Below the pieces are notes generated by a model. The model saw only the letters and a list, made by a program, of their open reading frames with translations, was not told the origin of the DNA and did no database searches. The translations under genes and the position numbers were made by a program. This document shows, in pieces, positions 16,578-25,459 of a DNA stretch of 64,000 nt (the stretch's first letter is position 1; every line of letters starts with the position of its first letter). Source of the DNA: an uncultured Clostridia bacterium (lineage in GTDB: Bacteria; Bacillota; Clostridia; Oscillospirales; Ruminococcaceae); assembly GCA_946567425.1 (NCBI GenBank), contig CAMNXF010000005.1, forward strand, positions 124,001-188,000, written 5' to 3'.

Positions 16578-17294
16578 CTAATCCCACCAAAAATACCATA
16601 CGGTAGATCTTGCAAGATCGTCGGCAAGTCTGCCTATCGTATCCGTGTTTTGCAGCACGTTATCGGGACAGAACGCAAAATGCTCCCGCGCCAGTTCAAA
16701 CGCAGCGTTTGGGGAAACGCGCGGCGCAGTCAATTCAAGCGTGTTACCCGACATCACGGCGGGAACTGCTCCGTATTTTTCGTACCAGTATTTCCCTATC
16801 CACAGCATTTCCTCATTGCGCGGACAACTGTCCCGGCCGCCGAACGGAAACCACGCGAACACCTCCCACGGTTTTTCCGTCGGTATTTTTGCCAGAACGA
16901 TATCCCACGTCTTCTTTATGCCGTAGTCGATTATCGCCGAAAATTCCGTCCGTGTCCTGCCGCCCGATATCTCGCCGATAATGGAATTAGGCTCGTAGCA
17001 AAAATCTCTGTCATGCGCCTTGACAGTTTCCTCAAACCATTTTACGGGGTCTGTCATCGGCGCTGAGAAAACCTTTTCTTGGAAATCTGCCGAGCATTCT
17101 TCATCGTCAAACATCATGTGACCTTCAATAACGATAAGCAGCGGAGTACACACTCCCTCGGACAGCGCGGAACGGTAGGCGTTCACAACCGTGCCGATCT
17201 CCGTTCCCCTCGGGAAATATTCACATTGAATGCCGAGATAGCGCATTACGCTTTGAGCGTGTTTGGGAAACATGGCATAACATTCCTTACTCAT
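16578..17294 (-). CDS. DUF4253-domain protein, copy B
   Basis: 238 aa, soluble, same architecture as copy A: WEVFAWFPFGGRDSCP, EMLWIGKYWYEKYGAVPAVM, LAREHFAFCPDNVLQ and the terminal STVWYFWWD. The ATG at 17294 overlaps the stop of the ferredoxin gene as ATGA, suggesting translational coupling. An ATG seven codons later (17273) with AAGGA upstream is an alternative start. Function unknown. Confidence 0.78.
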   Translation of the reverse strand: MSKECYAMFPKHAQSVMRYLGIQCEYFPRGTEIGTVVNAYRSALSEGVCTPLLIVIEGHMMFDDEECSADFQEKVFSAPMTDPVKWFEETVKAHDRDFCYEPNSIIGEISGGRTRTEFSAIIDYGIKKTWDIVLAKIPTEKPWEVFAWFPFGGRDSCPRNEEMLWIGKYWYEKYGAVPAVMSGNTLELTAPRVSPNAAFELAREHFAFCPDNVLQNTDTIGRLADDLARSTVWYFWWD

Positions 17295-18055
17295 TTTTTC
17301 GGGTGGTTCAAAGCGATTATTTCATTCACCGAAACTCTGCGGTTCTTGTAACGCTTTTTACCCCGCGTGGAATTACCGTAATTGATAGCGTCCTTAGGGC
17401 AATTGTTCAGACACGAAAGACACAAATCGCACTTTTCACCAAATTCGGGAATGCCATCCTTGATAACAATGTTTGAGTTAGGACATACTTTCGCGCATAA
17501 GCCGCAGCCTATACAATTATCTATGGTGAACTTCTCCGCACACCCCGACTTGTTGGACGGATAGAGCTTCTGAGCGATACCGTTCTTCAGCGTGTACGGC
17601 GCTGTGAACACTCGCCTTCTCCCCGAAATATCGGCGATTATCTTGTCGAGCTTTGCGTCCGATTTCATCCAAAGCTCATCGGAATCGTTACATTTAAATG
17701 CGGGAAGATAGTTTTCTACCATTTTGACTTTCGCACTGTACGACAGCTTGACCCCTTGCTTTTTGAGCAAAACGTTCACCGCGTCGCACACTCCCGAGGA
17801 AACTCCTCCGTAGGTGGTAACGGCAAAGATATACGCGCTCTTGTCGGTAACGCGAAGCCGCGCCATGAATTTGCAAACCGATTTCGGCAACCCCCAGAAA
17901 TATGTCGGAAATACAAAACCGATAACGTTATCCGCGCAGTCTCCGACAGCGTGTGCGTCACGCATATTGCATACCTCCGCGCCTATGGAAGCAGCGATTT
18001 TGTTAGCGGCATACAGACTGTTACCCGTACCCGAAAAGCAAAATATAACAGCCAT
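17291..18055 (-). CDS. EFR1-family flavodoxin-ferredoxin fusion
   Basis: 254-aa redox protein. The N-terminal flavodoxin-like domain (1-150) starts AVIFCFSGTGNSLYAANKI, where SGTGNS is the FMN phosphate loop. The C-terminal part carries two [4Fe-4S] motifs, CIGCGLCAKVCP and CDLCLSCLNNCP, each with CxxCxxCxxxCP spacing. Such proteins shuttle electrons in anaerobes; the partner is unknown. The ATG at 18055 has AAGGAG eight bases upstream; the frame extends three codons to a GTG without a site. It lies 1 bp after hisF and couples to the DUF4253 copy. Confidence 0.88.
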   Translation of the reverse strand: MAVIFCFSGTGNSLYAANKIAASIGAEVCNMRDAHAVGDCADNVIGFVFPTYFWGLPKSVCKFMARLRVTDKSAYIFAVTTYGGVSSGVCDAVNVLLKKQGVKLSYSAKVKMVENYLPAFKCNDSDELWMKSDAKLDKIIADISGRRRVFTAPYTLKNGIAQKLYPSNKSGCAEKFTIDNCIGCGLCAKVCPNSNIVIKDGIPEFGEKCDLCLSCLNNCPKDAINYGNSTRGKKRYKNRRVSVNEIIALNHPKK

Positions 18056-18056
18056 A

Positions 18057-18818
18057 TCACACACTCCTTACGGGAATGTCCCGTTCCTTTAAATATTCCT
18101 TGACCTCGCCGACGGAAAGCTCGCCGAAATGGAACAGCGAAGCCGCCAGCGCCGCCGATGAATTTGTCTGCTCGAAAACCTCCGAGAAATGCTCGATAGC
18201 TCCGCAGCCGCCGCTCGCGATAACGGGGATATTAACGCGTTCGCAGACGAAATTCAGCATTTCGATATCAAAACCGCCGCGAACGCCGTCCGTGTCAATG
18301 GAGTTAAGGCATATCTCGCCCGCGCCGCGCTCCTCGATCTCATGTACCCAATTGCCAAGGTCGAGCTGCATATCGACGCGTCCGCCGTTGATGTAGACGG
18401 TAAACCCGCCCTTGCCGTCGCGTTTCGCGTCAATGCCGACCACAACGCATTGACTGCCGAATATCTCCGCCGCGTCGCTTATCAGCTTTGGATTTTTGAC
18501 CGCCTGCGAGTTCACGGAAACCTTGTCCGCGCCCGCCCGCAGCGTATCGCGGAAGTCCTCGACAGAGGAGATTCCGCCGCCGACGCACAACGGCACGAAA
18601 ACATTCTGTGCGGTGCGTTTCACAACGTCAAGCATAACGCCGCGCCCCTCGTAGGATGCTGTTATATCGTAGAACACCAGCTCGTCCGCGCCCTGCTTAT
18701 TATACTCTATCGCTAGCTCGACGGGGTCGCCGACGTCCTTTACTCCCTCGAAATTTACGCCCTTGACCACTTTTCCGTTGCGCACGTCAAGGCACGGAAT
18801 AATTCTCTTTGCAAGCAT
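18057..18818 (-). CDS. hisF: Imidazole glycerol phosphate synthase, cyclase subunit
   Basis: Uses ammonia from HisH and PRFAR to form IGP and AICAR. 253-aa TIM barrel with catalytic Asp11 (IPCLDV) and the second Asp in [10 protein letters not shown]. Phosphate sites lie in LCVGGGISS and [10 protein letters not shown]. Start [15 protein letters not shown] is the standard N-terminus, with AAGGAGAAAATT upstream. Its partner hisH lies about 2.2 kb upstream in the same operon, separated by hisA, HD, macrodomain and hypothetical genes. Confidence 0.97.
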   Translation of the reverse strand: MLAKRIIPCLDVRNGKVVKGVNFEGVKDVGDPVELAIEYNKQGADELVFYDITASYEGRGVMLDVVKRTAQNVFVPLCVGGGISSVEDFRDTLRAGADKVSVNSQAVKNPKLISDAAEIFGSQCVVVGIDAKRDGKGGFTVYINGGRVDMQLDLGNWVHEIEERGAGEICLNSIDTDGVRGGFDIEMLNFVCERVNIPVIASGGCGAIEHFSEVFEQTNSSAALAASLFHFGELSVGEVKEYLKERDIPVRSV

Positions 18819-18833
18819 AATTTTCTCCTTTAA

Positions 18834-19391
18834 CTATCGAATAACCTTCATTACTTCACTGTATTTGTCGGCGTAGAGTGCTTTGCTCTGCTCGGACATT
18901 TTGTTGAAGCTGCGCTCAAGCTTTCCGCGCACAAATTCAACGCCCTCCGCGATATCCAGCTTTCGTTTCACATATGCGAGATAAAACAGCGACGGTACGG
19001 AATCGAAATGCGAAATTGCGTCCGCGTCGGCAACGCATATCTCCTCTGCGCTGAGTTTTGCAATCGGCTTGTTTCCACGGTGGTTTAAAATACAGCGTTT
19101 CACAAGATCGGTCTTGCCGTAACCGTAGCCGCCAAGTATTTCCCCGGCAATACGCGCACCGTGAATATGGTGGTCGTCATAAAGAAAATAATCGGTAACA
19201 GAAGCGATATCGTGGAGCCATGCCGCAATAGTCACCACCTCAACGTTCGCCCCGTATTTTTCGGCAAGGAACGCTGCGTTTTCGACTACCGCGCATATAT
19301 GATAGTAGCAGCCCATACCGAAAAAGTTTTTTTCGCTTTCGCAGCGGCGTTTTACTTCACGTTGAAGATATTCAATAATATCGTCACGCAT
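18834..19391 (-). CDS. HD-domain phosphohydrolase
   Basis: 185-aa metal-dependent HD-fold protein. The ligands look like His31, the His60-Asp61 pair (AAWLHDIAS), DDHHIHGAR with further His, and Asp122/124 in [10 protein letters not shown]. This is the arrangement of small nucleotide- or phospho-ester-cleaving HD enzymes. The ATG overlaps the hisA stop (TAATG), so the two are tightly coupled. The substrate is unknown; a role in removing a nucleotide by-product of the his pathway is only a possibility. Confidence 0.82.
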   Translation of the reverse strand: MRDDIIEYLQREVKRRCESEKNFFGMGCYYHICAVVENAAFLAEKYGANVEVVTIAAWLHDIASVTDYFLYDDHHIHGARIAGEILGGYGYGKTDLVKRCILNHRGNKPIAKLSAEEICVADADAISHFDSVPSLFYLAYVKRKLDIAEGVEFVRGKLERSFNKMSEQSKALYADKYSEVMKVIR

Positions 19392-20122
19392 TATATTTCC
19401 TCTTTCGCGTACTCAACGGCTTTGGCAAGGTCAAGGCTGCCCGTATAAATGCTCTTGCCGCAGATAGTACCATACAGCCCCATTTCCTTGCAAGTCACGA
19501 TATCGTCCATTGTGTGAACGCCGCCGCTCGCGATGATACAGCACTCGCCGCGCGTACCGTCGTACAGCGCTTTGAGCTGCTCCGCATTCACGCCCGAGAG
19601 CGTGCCGTCCTTGGAGATGTCGGTGAAAATGAAGTATCTCACGCCAAACGAGATCATCTTATTCGCGAGGTCAATGTAGTTCACGTCGGAGGCTTCGAGC
19701 CAGCCCTCGGTCGCGACCATACCGTTAAGCGCGTCTATGCCGGCTACTATCTTCTCGCTGCCGAATTTCTCCACCGAATTTTTGACAAGCTGAGGATCTT
19801 TCAGCGCCGCAGAGCCCAGTATAACGCGCGAAATTCCCATTTTAAGATACTCCTCGATAGTCTCAATGCTGCGTATTCCTCCGCCTACCTCGACCTTTAA
19901 TTTCGTCTTTTCGGCAACGTCGGTGTAGATTTTCGTGTTGACAGGTCTGCCCTCTTTCGCGCCGTCTAGGTCTACCATGTGTATCCACTCCGCGCCCGCC
20001 GCTTCAAACGACAGCGCAGTGTCAAGATAGCTGTCGGCAACCCTTTCGGCAGTCGCGTAGTCGCCCCTGAACAGGCGCACGCAGTTGCCGTCCTTTATAT
20101 CAATAGCGGGTAAAATTACCAT
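19391..20122 (-). CDS. hisA: ProFAR isomerase
   Basis: Amadori isomerisation of ProFAR to PRFAR in histidine synthesis. 243-aa TIM barrel with catalytic Asp8 (LPAIDIKDGN) and Asp in FTDISKDGTLSG, and phosphate loops VGGGIRS and IASGGVHTMDD. The start fits the family exactly. It follows the 129-aa hypothetical gene by 15 bp and is overlapped by the HD gene at its stop. Confidence 0.97.
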   Translation of the reverse strand: MVILPAIDIKDGNCVRLFRGDYATAERVADSYLDTALSFEAAGAEWIHMVDLDGAKEGRPVNTKIYTDVAEKTKLKVEVGGGIRSIETIEEYLKMGISRVILGSAALKDPQLVKNSVEKFGSEKIVAGIDALNGMVATEGWLEASDVNYIDLANKMISFGVRYFIFTDISKDGTLSGVNAEQLKALYDGTRGECCIIASGGVHTMDDIVTCKEMGLYGTICGKSIYTGSLDLAKAVEYAKEEI

Positions 20123-20137
20123 ATTATCACCTCAAAT

Positions 20138-20527
20138 TTATTTTTCCTCATAGCCTTCCAGCTCGCGGCAGAGAGCAAGAAAATTCTCATAAACCGTAAT
20201 GGTCTGCAAATAACGGAAATCGAGAATATACCCCGAAGCGCGGTGCTTTAAAAAATCCGCGTCCCAGAGCGGCACGGCGATAAAGCCCTTTTTGTAGTCA
20301 TACCTCAGCGGCTCGAATTTGTCAATATTTCCGCGGAAATATTTCACCTTTGCCATACACAGCTTGTTCACGCGGAACAGCAGTCCGATAACGTCCGTGC
20401 GCTCAACAAACGCGTCCTTAAAAATAAGGTGCTTGTGCGAGTTTTCTTTATCGGAATACCACGCGTTGTCCTCGTGCAATAACCCGTATTTATGAATAAG
20501 ACGCTCCTTGTCATCCACCCTGTTCAC
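20138..20527 (-). CDS. Hypothetical protein, 129 aa
   Basis: Begins MNRVDDKERLIHKYGLLHED, is basic and aromatic-rich, with many His/Tyr/Lys, and matches no family I know. No signal peptide or membrane helix. It is flanked by the macrodomain gene (57 bp upstream) and hisA (15 bp downstream), so it is transcribed with the his operon. A partner of the macrodomain protein is possible but unsupported. Confidence 0.6.
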   Translation of the reverse strand: MNRVDDKERLIHKYGLLHEDNAWYSDKENSHKHLIFKDAFVERTDVIGLLFRVNKLCMAKVKYFRGNIDKFEPLRYDYKKGFIAVPLWDADFLKHRASGYILDFRYLQTITVYENFLALCRELEGYEEK

Positions 20528-20584
20528 CCCGTTTGCTTTAAATTTATATTTTATTGCGTAAAATTTAACTTTTGCGCAACGGTG

Positions 20585-21028
20585 TTAAATATATTTTACT
20601 AAAATCGTAATATCCGTTTCGGCAAAAACATCTTGAATTATTCCACGAACATCAATCCATTCAAGTTTGTCCAATCCGCAGCCTATTTTCGGCATTGCAA
20701 GCCTTTGTATTTTCGCTTCAAGAGCCTGTCCGCGCAAGTCCTCCAGCGACTGCCGCAGAATTTCAAGTGTCGGCTTGTGAAAGAAGCGTTCTTTTGTAAC
20801 CAAATTCCCGACAACAACGCCGTTTGTTACGGTCATCAGGCAGTACCCTCTGCCTTGCCACCGCTTGGGAAATTTCGTGCTTAGCTCCTTTTTTACGCCC
20901 ATTTTCGCGAATATCTTGGCGATACCCGCGCCCAAAGCAAAATCAGCGCTTATGCAATGACAAAGTGCGTAACCGCCCGACATTATCTCCTCTGCGAATA
21001 AATCGCCGCGTTCTTCGGTGAATGTCAT
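20585..21028 (-). CDS. Macrodomain protein, TARG1/OARD1-like ADP-ribose hydrolase
   Basis: 147-aa stand-alone macrodomain. It opens TFTEERGDLFA, the usual strand-1 start with the GDLF ligand loop, has CHCISADFALGAGIAK for the ribose/phosphate loop, and shows VTKERFFHKPT and AMPKIGCGLDKLEW. These are the segments that carry the catalytic Lys and Asp of human TARG1 (here probably Lys79 and Asp120). This suggests it removes ADP-ribose from Glu/Asp or deacylates O-acetyl-ADP-ribose. The ATG overlaps the hisH stop as ATGA. Confidence 0.85.
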   Translation of the reverse strand: MTFTEERGDLFAEEIMSGGYALCHCISADFALGAGIAKIFAKMGVKKELSTKFPKRWQGRGYCLMTVTNGVVVGNLVTKERFFHKPTLEILRQSLEDLRGQALEAKIQRLAMPKIGCGLDKLEWIDVRGIIQDVFAETDITILVKYI

Positions 21029-21615
21029 AGCGAGTTGAACCTCCGCAGGATATTCAAGCCCGTTTCACCGCTTTTTTCGGGGTGGAACTGCGCGCCGTAG
21101 ACGTTCCCCGAGAACACCAGCGCGGGCACTTTCATTCCGTAATCGCAGTAAGCCGCGACGTTTTCACTCAAGCAGTCTGCCGCAAACGAATGCACGAAAT
21201 AAACGAACTCCCCTCCCCTTTCGAGCAGCGGACATTTTTCATTAAGTTCCAGCGAGTTCCAGCCGATATGCGGAACGGGCAAACCCTCGGGCTCCATCAG
21301 CTTGACCGTGCCCTTGATAAGACCCAAGCCCTCTGTTTCGCCGAATTCGTAACCTTTCTCGAAAAGCATCTGCATTCCGAGACATATTCCGAGCAGCGGC
21401 TTTTTTTGTGCTTCCTCCTTGATAACGCCGATTAGACCGCTTTCGCCGAGCATTCTCATAGCATCGGGGAAAGCCCCCACACCGGGGAGTATCAGCCTGT
21501 CGGCAGCTTTCAGGTCGTCCGCGGAGGCTGTTATCTTATTCTTAAAGCCGAGAAAGTCCAGCGCGTTCTTTACGCTGAACATATTTCCCGCGCCGTAATC
21601 AATAATTGCGATCAT
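21025..21615 (-). CDS. hisH: Imidazole glycerol phosphate synthase, glutamine amidotransferase subunit
   Basis: Hydrolyses glutamine and channels ammonia to HisF. 196-aa class I glutaminase with nucleophile Cys78 (LLGICLGMQML), His178 and Glu180 (QFHPEKSGE). The ATG 21615 gives the standard MIAIIDYGAGN start with AGAAAGG upstream; the frame extends further up but overlaps the previous gene and adds nothing family-like. Normal length. Confidence 0.97.
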   Translation of the reverse strand: MIAIIDYGAGNMFSVKNALDFLGFKNKITASADDLKAADRLILPGVGAFPDAMRMLGESGLIGVIKEEAQKKPLLGICLGMQMLFEKGYEFGETEGLGLIKGTVKLMEPEGLPVPHIGWNSLELNEKCPLLERGGEFVYFVHSFAADCLSENVAAYCDYGMKVPALVFSGNVYGAQFHPEKSGETGLNILRRFNSL

Positions 21616-21631
21616 TTGTCTGACCTTTCTT

Positions 21632-22159
21632 TCAGTAACTGAAACAGAACATTTTATCATACTTGCCGAGCGTCTTGTCAAACGACGCTGCGCATTGCCG
21701 CAGACGGTGATATTCCTTTTGAGGAAAATCGCCCCAGTGCGTGTTGTAGCACCGCAAGCCGTTTCCGTTTTCGTAGAGTGAAAACTCCGTCAAAACGTCG
21801 TCGAGCAAGTCCTGTATCTTGAAAACCTGCGAATATACCAATTCATCTAAATCTTCAGCAAGCTCTGCGCCGCTGTACGGCAAATCAAGGGAATCCTTTT
21901 TCGAGTAGTATATCCCGACCGAAATATCCTCCCCCTCGCTGCCGATACACAGAACGTATGCTCCCGGCTCGTCTTGCCAGCAGAGCCATTCCTCGCGCGA
22001 TTTGTTTTCCGACAGGTTAGCGAGCGCGTCCAGGAACAGTGCAGGCGCGTCGCATTGCAGATAATCGGAGTTGGTGAGAAAGCCTTGCTTTTCTCCGTGC
22101 GGAGTAAAGCAAACCTCAAACCAGCCCCAACGTATTTTGTGTATCTCAAATATGCTCAT
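21632..22159 (-). CDS. Hypothetical protein, 175 aa
   Basis: Starts MSIFEIHKIRWGWFEVCFTP with GGAGATATTCG upstream, overlapping the end of the NUDIX gene by 14 bp. It is Trp- and acid-rich (AEDLDELVYSQVFKIQDLLDD), soluble and of unknown family. The beta-rich start and acidic helices are reminiscent of small immunity-like proteins, but no motif supports it. Co-transcribed with hisB and hisH. Confidence 0.6.
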   Translation of the reverse strand: MSIFEIHKIRWGWFEVCFTPHGEKQGFLTNSDYLQCDAPALFLDALANLSENKSREEWLCWQDEPGAYVLCIGSEGEDISVGIYYSKKDSLDLPYSGAELAEDLDELVYSQVFKIQDLLDDVLTEFSLYENGNGLRCYNTHWGDFPQKEYHRLRQCAASFDKTLGKYDKMFCFSY

Positions 22160-22568
22160 CGAATATCTCCGTTTTGTGCAACTTGATATGCTCCATGATA
22201 TGCCCGATATTCCCCTCGCCCGCAAATACGCTCATATCGAAGAAGTTCTTGTCCGTGCTTATCCACAAGAGCGGATTTTTCTCCTCGCGAAGCGTTATAT
22301 CGCGTTTTAGTCCTCCGACATAAACTTCAACGTATTCATCACAGAGCGGATAGGAAAAATCCATTAAATGAACTAATCGAATATCCGTTTTGTCTATTCC
22401 AGTTTCCTCGTACAACTCGCGGTAAGCCGCATTAGAACCGTTTTCGCCTTGTTCGATCTTGCCGCCGACAAAGTTATACAGCCCCTTATACGGCTCTTTA
22501 ATGCGCTTACACATTAGCATTGTCCGTCTGTCGGGAGAAAAAACCGCGATAACGTTATACCCTTGCAT
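22146..22568 (-). CDS. NUDIX hydrolase (MutT-like)
   Basis: 140-aa single-domain NUDIX enzyme with a complete box, GGKIEQGENGSNAAYRELYE followed by ETGI. FVGGKIEQGE and the early MLMCKRIKEPYKGLYNF fit 8-oxo-dGTP/ADP-ribose pyrophosphatases, but the substrate is not decided by sequence. It starts at the last base of hisB (22568, ATG within TAATG). It is the second NUDIX domain encoded in this operon. Confidence 0.88.
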   Translation of the reverse strand: MQGYNVIAVFSPDRRTMLMCKRIKEPYKGLYNFVGGKIEQGENGSNAAYRELYEETGIDKTDIRLVHLMDFSYPLCDEYVEVYVGGLKRDITLREEKNPLLWISTDKNFFDMSVFAGEGNIGHIMEHIKLHKTEIFDEHI

Positions 22569-23149
22569 TACAGCGTTCCCTTTGTGGAGACCGCCGCGCC
22601 GTCCGTGTTGGGGCGTGTCGCGGCTTTGAGCGCGTAGGCGAGCGCCTTGAACAGCGCCTCGATCTTGTGGTGGTCGTTCGCACCGTACTCCACGCGCAGA
22701 TGCAGCGTTATCCCCGCGTTGAACGCGAACGCTCTCATAAACTCCTCGGTAAGGCAGGTGTCAAATTCGCCGACGCGTTCATTTGTAAACTCCGCGTTAA
22801 ACACCAGAAACGGGCGCGCACTGATATCGAGCGCACAGAACGTCAACGCTTCGTCCATGGGAATGAACGCGCTGCCGTAGCGCATTATTCCCGACTTGTC
22901 ACCGAGCGCTTCCGCGAACGCCTGCCCGAGAACGATACCAACGTCCTCGGCGGTGTGGTGCCCGTCGACGTAAAGATCACCCTTTGCGTTCACCTCAAGC
23001 CCGAACCCTCCGTGAACGCCGAGTGACGTCAGCATATGATCGAGAAAGCCTATTCCCGTATTTACGGCGACTTCACCGCCGTCCAGATCCAGCTTTACGG
23101 CAACGTCGGTCTCCTTTGTTTTTCTTGTGATTTCCGCTGTTCTTGTCAT
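22568..23149 (-). CDS. hisB: Imidazoleglycerol-phosphate dehydratase
   Basis: Dehydrates IGP to imidazole-acetol phosphate using Mn. 193 aa with the two half-repeats of the family: [15 protein letters not shown] and [16 protein letters not shown] in the first, [16 protein letters not shown] in the second, giving the His/Glu metal sites. The ATG at 23149 has AAGGAGAAAACA in front and yields the common [13 protein letters not shown] start. Monofunctional; no phosphatase domain, so histidinol-phosphatase must be encoded elsewhere. Confidence 0.97.
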   Translation of the reverse strand: MTRTAEITRKTKETDVAVKLDLDGGEVAVNTGIGFLDHMLTSLGVHGGFGLEVNAKGDLYVDGHHTAEDVGIVLGQAFAEALGDKSGIMRYGSAFIPMDEALTFCALDISARPFLVFNAEFTNERVGEFDTCLTEEFMRAFAFNAGITLHLRVEYGANDHHKIEALFKALAYALKAATRPNTDGAAVSTKGTL

Positions 23150-23159
23150 TGTTTTCTCC

Positions 23160-23477
23160 TTAATACAATATCGCAAATACTATAGATATGATCGAAAGCG
23201 CAAGCGATACCTCAAGAATAACCTTTATTATATTCAGATCCTTTGAAATTTTCATCAGAACGTATAATTCTTCCTTTTCGGACAATGTTTTGGACGTGCA
23301 GCGATAGTATCTCGGCTTTTTGTCCGCGTCGTCCTCTGCGGCTCTGCAAACGTCTTTCGGAAGCTCTCCGCCGTTTTTCTCCATTTCGGCGAATCTTTCA
23401 TTTTCCTGCGGCGTGCATTCAGTCAAATCGACTAAACCTACGTCGGCTCTTAACTGATTATAGCTGTCGCTTGCCAT
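23160..23477 (-). CDS. Small tail-anchored membrane protein
   Basis: 105 aa: a soluble acidic front ([20 protein letters not shown] and onward), a possible amphipathic segment ([18 protein letters not shown]) and one C-terminal TM helix (about 84-104, [19 protein letters not shown]). It is tucked between hisD (2 bp) and hisB (10 bp), thus firmly inside the operon. No family recognised. Confidence 0.7.
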   Translation of the reverse strand: MASDSYNQLRADVGLVDLTECTPQENERFAEMEKNGGELPKDVCRAAEDDADKKPRYYRCTSKTLSEKEELYVLMKISKDLNIIKVILEVSLALSIISIVFAILY

Positions 23478-23479
23478 TT

Positions 23480-24775
23480 TTAGTCCTCCCTGCGCACTTT
23501 TATGGAGTTTGCGTGCGCGGTAAGCTGCTCGCGCTCCGCTATCAGAATAATGTCGTCCGCCGCGTCGATAAGTGCGTCCTTGGTGTAATAAATGTAGCTC
23601 GAACGTTTAACAAAACTGTCTACACCAAGCGGCGAGAAGAAACGCGCCGTTCCCGAGGTCGGCAGAACGTGGTTAGGTCCTGCGTAATAGTCGCCGAGCG
23701 GCTCGGGAGAATACTGTCCGAGGAAGAGCGAGCCTACGTTGTCTAGCTTTCCGACATATTCAAGCGGATTTTCGACAACCGCTTCAAGGTGCTCGGGAGC
23801 AATCTTGTTCGCAATCTCAACCGCGTAGTCCATATCGTCGCACACGATTATGCCGCCGTAACTGTTGAGCGATTCGTCGATAATATCTTTACGCGGGAGA
23901 TACGCTTTTTGGCGCTCAATCTCGGCTTGAGTTTTCTCGGCAAGATCCATGCTCGTAGTTATCATGATCGCAGACGCTAATTTATCGTGCTCCGCCTGCG
24001 ACATAAGGTCGGCGGCGAGGTATTTCGGGTTCGCGGTCTCGTCGGCGAGAACGAGAATTTCACTCGGTCCCGCGACCATATCAATGTCGACCGTGCCGTA
24101 AACGAGCTTTTTCGCCGTCGCGACGAAAATGTTGCCCGGTCCGACTATCTTTGAAACGCGCGGTATCTCCTCCGTGCCGTAAGCGAGCGCCGCTATCGCC
24201 TGCGCGCCGCCCGCGAGGTAAATGCTGTCAACGCCGCAGAGCGCCGCTGCGACGAGGATATCATTGTTCGCCGTGCCGTCCTTGAGCGGAGGCGTTACCA
24301 TTACGACCTCTTTTACGCCCGCGATCTTCGCGGGAATAGCGTTCATCAGCACCGACGACGGATACGCCGCCGTGCCGCCCGGAACGTACAGCCCGACCTT
24401 ATCAAGACCGCGCACGCGCTGTCCCATAATAACGCCATTTTCCTCAGTCACGCAGAAGCCCTCGCGCTTCTGGCGCGTGTGAAACGCGGTGATGTTCTCG
24501 ACCGCGTTCAGCATCGCGCTCACGAAATCGGGAGACTTTTCGTTTGCCGCGGTAAGCGCGTCCTGTATTGCCTCGTCGGGAACGCGGTAGTACTGCGCGT
24601 TCGGGCAGTCGAACTTCGCGGTGTATGCCTTGACCGCGCTGTCGCCGTTCGTCTTAACGTCCTCAAGTATAACCTTGACGGTTTTTTCGACCTCGGCGTT
24701 GACTTCGCCCGCACGCTTTTCGACCTCGGCGAGGAACTTCTTTTCATCTCCGTCCGCCTTTATAATCTTTATCAT
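23480..24775 (-). CDS. hisD: Histidinol dehydrogenase
   Basis: Last two steps of histidine synthesis: histidinol to histidinal to histidine, NAD- and Zn-dependent. 431 aa. Visible family motifs: GLYVPGGTAAYPSS, VGPGNIFVATAKK, VDIDMVAGPSEILV, SQAEHD with the Zn-binding Gln/His, and GPNHVLPTSG. Start ATG 24775 with AAGGAGAAAAATT upstream. Intact, usual length. Confidence 0.97.
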   Translation of the reverse strand: MIKIIKADGDEKKFLAEVEKRAGEVNAEVEKTVKVILEDVKTNGDSAVKAYTAKFDCPNAQYYRVPDEAIQDALTAANEKSPDFVSAMLNAVENITAFHTRQKREGFCVTEENGVIMGQRVRGLDKVGLYVPGGTAAYPSSVLMNAIPAKIAGVKEVVMVTPPLKDGTANNDILVAAALCGVDSIYLAGGAQAIAALAYGTEEIPRVSKIVGPGNIFVATAKKLVYGTVDIDMVAGPSEILVLADETANPKYLAADLMSQAEHDKLASAIMITTSMDLAEKTQAEIERQKAYLPRKDIIDESLNSYGGIIVCDDMDYAVEIANKIAPEHLEAVVENPLEYVGKLDNVGSLFLGQYSPEPLGDYYAGPNHVLPTSGTARFFSPLGVDSFVKRSSYIYYTKDALIDAADDIILIAEREQLTAHANSIKVRRED

Positions 24776-24808
24776 AATTTTTCTCCTTCGTCATTAAATC
24801 CGTCCATT

Positions 24809-25456
24809 TTACGAATTTTCGCGTATTCTCTCATTTTTGATGAGATCGACTATTTCCAACACACGTTCCTGCTTTAGCTTCAGACTAACCGTGTTTACGA
24901 TAAGTCGCGCGGAAATTGGCGCAACGTTGCGGCAGACCTCCAGTCCGTTTTCCTTAAGCGTCGTTCCCGTTTCAACGATATCCACAATTCCATCGGCAAG
25001 CCCGACAAGCGGCGCAAGCTCGACGCTGCCCTCTATTTTCACGATATCGACGTCGATCCCCTTTTTCTCGAAATAACCGCGCGTTACGTTGGGATATTTT
25101 GTAGCAACGGTCTTAACGCCGTAGCCCGCGAAGAAATCCGTTCCCTTTTTCACAGCGAGCGCAAATTTGCATATTCCGAAGTTAAGATCGGCTATCTCAT
25201 AGAACTTGCCGCCGTGCTCCATTATCGTATCTCTGCCGACGATGCCGAGGTCGCATACGCCGTGCTCAACATAAGTGATAACGTCCGCCGCTTTCGCGAG
25301 AACCACCTCGATATTTTCACCGGGGATAGACAAAATTAGCTTTCTGCCCTTGTTTCGCAGCTCTAAAACATCGTAGCCTACTTTTTCCAAAATATCAACA
25401 GCCTTACTTTCAATACGCCCCTTTGTGAGCGCAATTCTTACCTTTTTGTTCTCCAC
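24809..25456 (-). CDS. hisG: ATP phosphoribosyltransferase, short form
   Basis: Commits ATP and PRPP to histidine synthesis. 215 aa, the short form that lacks the C-terminal regulatory domain and works in complex with HisZ, encoded just upstream. Motifs: RIALTKGRIESKAVDIL, GICDLGIVGRDT-like segment (GVCDLGIVGRDTIME), and the PRPP loop GLADGIVDIVETGTTLKENG. Start ATG 25456 is 3 bp after the hisZ stop. Feedback control by histidine would act through HisZ. Confidence 0.97.
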   Translation of the reverse strand: MENKKVRIALTKGRIESKAVDILEKVGYDVLELRNKGRKLILSIPGENIEVVLAKAADVITYVEHGVCDLGIVGRDTIMEHGGKFYEIADLNFGICKFALAVKKGTDFFAGYGVKTVATKYPNVTRGYFEKKGIDVDIVKIEGSVELAPLVGLADGIVDIVETGTTLKENGLEVCRNVAPISARLIVNTVSLKLKQERVLEIVDLIKNERIRENS

Positions 25457-25459
25457 GGC

